The translations under genes were made by a program, and so were the position numbers. From positions 1 to 14,725 of the forward strand of contig QANA01000012.1 in NCBI GenBank assembly GCA_003149735.1: 14,725 bases of DNA, given 5' to 3'. This DNA comes from Clostridiales bacterium (lineage in GTDB: Bacteria; Bacillota_A; Clostridia; Christensenellales; Christensenellaceae). Under the pieces are notes generated by a model. The model was not told the DNA's origin. It saw nothing but the letters and a program-made list of their open reading frames with translations, and did no database searches. Numbering within the stretch: position 1 is the stretch's first letter; each line of letters starts with the position of its first letter. Below, one piece after another: positions 14,082-14,725 of this stretch.

Positions 14082-14725
14082 ATGAAAGTAAAATTATCAT
14101 CCATGTATAAAGCCGCAAGCAGTTTCTGTTCTGCCGGCTTTGCAAAATTCAAAGGTCTTTTTTCAAAAAAGAAAACCGGAGATTATGCAAAAGCATCGAA
14201 GGTAAAAGCATCCGACAGAGTAGGTGCCAGACGCACCCTTACAAAAAAAGCGCCAAACCGGCGCCGCCTGACAGAGTGGGCGCCGATTCGGGCAGTCCTT
14301 TCTCTGTTTGACGGTCTGTCGGATTATTATCGGAGTTTAGGAAAGCATCGCCTGCTCTATGCATTGACAGCCTGTCTTTTACTGGTTATGACTCCTTTCT
14401 CCGTCGCTTTTTGCATTCCCTTTAATTCCGCTTCTGCGGGAACGGATCAAGCTTTGCATATCAATAGTGCCGGAGTTCTCTCTGCCGCAGAGGTCGAAGC
14501 CTCCGAACCGGCCAAAATTTATTCAGCTGAGCCTGGATTTGTCAATGACGTGGTCATTCAGATGCAGGAAAGACTGATGGAGCTGGCCTATATGGGCGAA
14601 GATGAACCTTCCAACTATTATGGCGATGAAACCGAGGAGGCCATTAAACGTTTTCAGCGTACGCATGGTCTAGAAATGACTGGCGTTGCCGATTACATTA
14701 CCTTTGACTTGCTTTTTTCGGAAGA
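14082..14725 (+). CDS. Membrane-anchored peptidoglycan-binding protein (3' end cut by window edge)
   Basis: At least 215 residues. Residues 1-90 are a strongly basic (Lys/Arg-rich) cytoplasmic segment, 91-113 one transmembrane helix (LLYALTACLLLVMTPFSVAF and beyond), and 114-150 an extracellular linker. From 154 a PG_binding_1 domain is recognisable by VIQMQERLMELAYMG, YYGDETEEAIKRFQRTHGL and TGVADYITFDLL. The frame is open to the window end, so at least one more domain probably follows; in Clostridia such proteins often end in a SleB-like cortex or cell-wall hydrolase, but that part is not visible. An in-frame ATG at 14070 is an alternative start; spacing to the AGGA motif fits neither perfectly, and a GAAAG five bases before 14082 makes me prefer it. 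Confidence 0.8.
   Translation, partial: MKVKLSSMYKAASSFCSAGFAKFKGLFSKKKTGDYAKASKVKASDRVGARRTLTKKAPNRRRLTEWAPIRAVLSLFDGLSDYYRSLGKHRLLYALTACLLLVMTPFSVAFCIPFNSASAGTDQALHINSAGVLSAAEVEASEPAKIYSAEPGFVNDVVIQMQERLMELAYMGEDEPSNYYGDETEEAIKRFQRTHGLEMTGVADYITFDLLFSE

Noticed and set aside
1..14725. tRNA, rRNA, CRISPR array, insertion sequence or phage genes
   Set aside because: I found no tRNA-like fold, spaced direct repeats, transposase motif or integrase; the window looks like native chromosome.

Overview
The window looks like a chromosomal segment of an endospore-forming member of the Firmicutes, most likely class Clostridia. The reasons are a spoIIR gene behind a full match to a sigma-F promoter, Gram-positive ribosome-binding sites (AAGGAGG or AGAGGTGAT), AT-rich sigma-A promoters and a mid-range GC content (judged by eye). 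No species-level marker was recognised. Both edges cut a gene: upp on the left and a membrane-anchored peptidoglycan-binding protein on the right.

Layout. From 13415 down to position 1 every confident gene is on the minus strand. Reading in the direction of transcription: (i) serine hydrolase plus lipoprotein pair (13415-11058); (ii) a 645-bp stretch with no conventional gene (10413-11057); (iii) a soluble DUF2156 protein (10412-9531); (iv) spoIIR (9318-8809); (v) a DUF1934 protein and an UPF0173 metallo-hydrolase (8680-7578), ended by a hairpin; (vi) rho with a leader of about 110 nt; (vii) rpmE (L31) with its own promoter and terminator; (viii) a tight run yqhQ(DUF1385)-prmC-prfA-tsaC/sua5-ywlE-rpiB-upp (5531-1). 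Only a hotdog thioesterase (13568-13975) and the partial gene at 14082 lie on the plus strand.

Function. Block viii and rpmE/rho are a housekeeping translation and nucleotide neighbourhood: L31, release factor 1, the methyltransferase that modifies it, the t6A-forming Sua5/TsaC enzyme, a probable protein-arginine phosphatase, ribose-5-phosphate isomerase B and uracil phosphoribosyltransferase. From memory it resembles the Bacillus subtilis rho-rpmE-prfA-prmC-spoIIR-ywlC-ywlE-rpiB-upp region, with spoIIR moved to the other side of rho.

Most interesting part. The apparently empty region 10413-11057 seems to hold a plus-strand transcription unit. It has a match at every defined position to the sigma-H consensus (10528-10556), a near-perfect Shine-Dalgarno with a 29-codon ORF (10629-10718), a nested multi-helix RNA fold (about 10663-10854) whose G-U pairs favour the plus strand, and an intrinsic terminator with seven T (11031-11059). 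I read it as a transition-state or sporulation-phase structured RNA, possibly with an encoded micropeptide. Its identity is unknown to me. A second strong sporulation signal is the sigma-F promoter of spoIIR (9356-9385).
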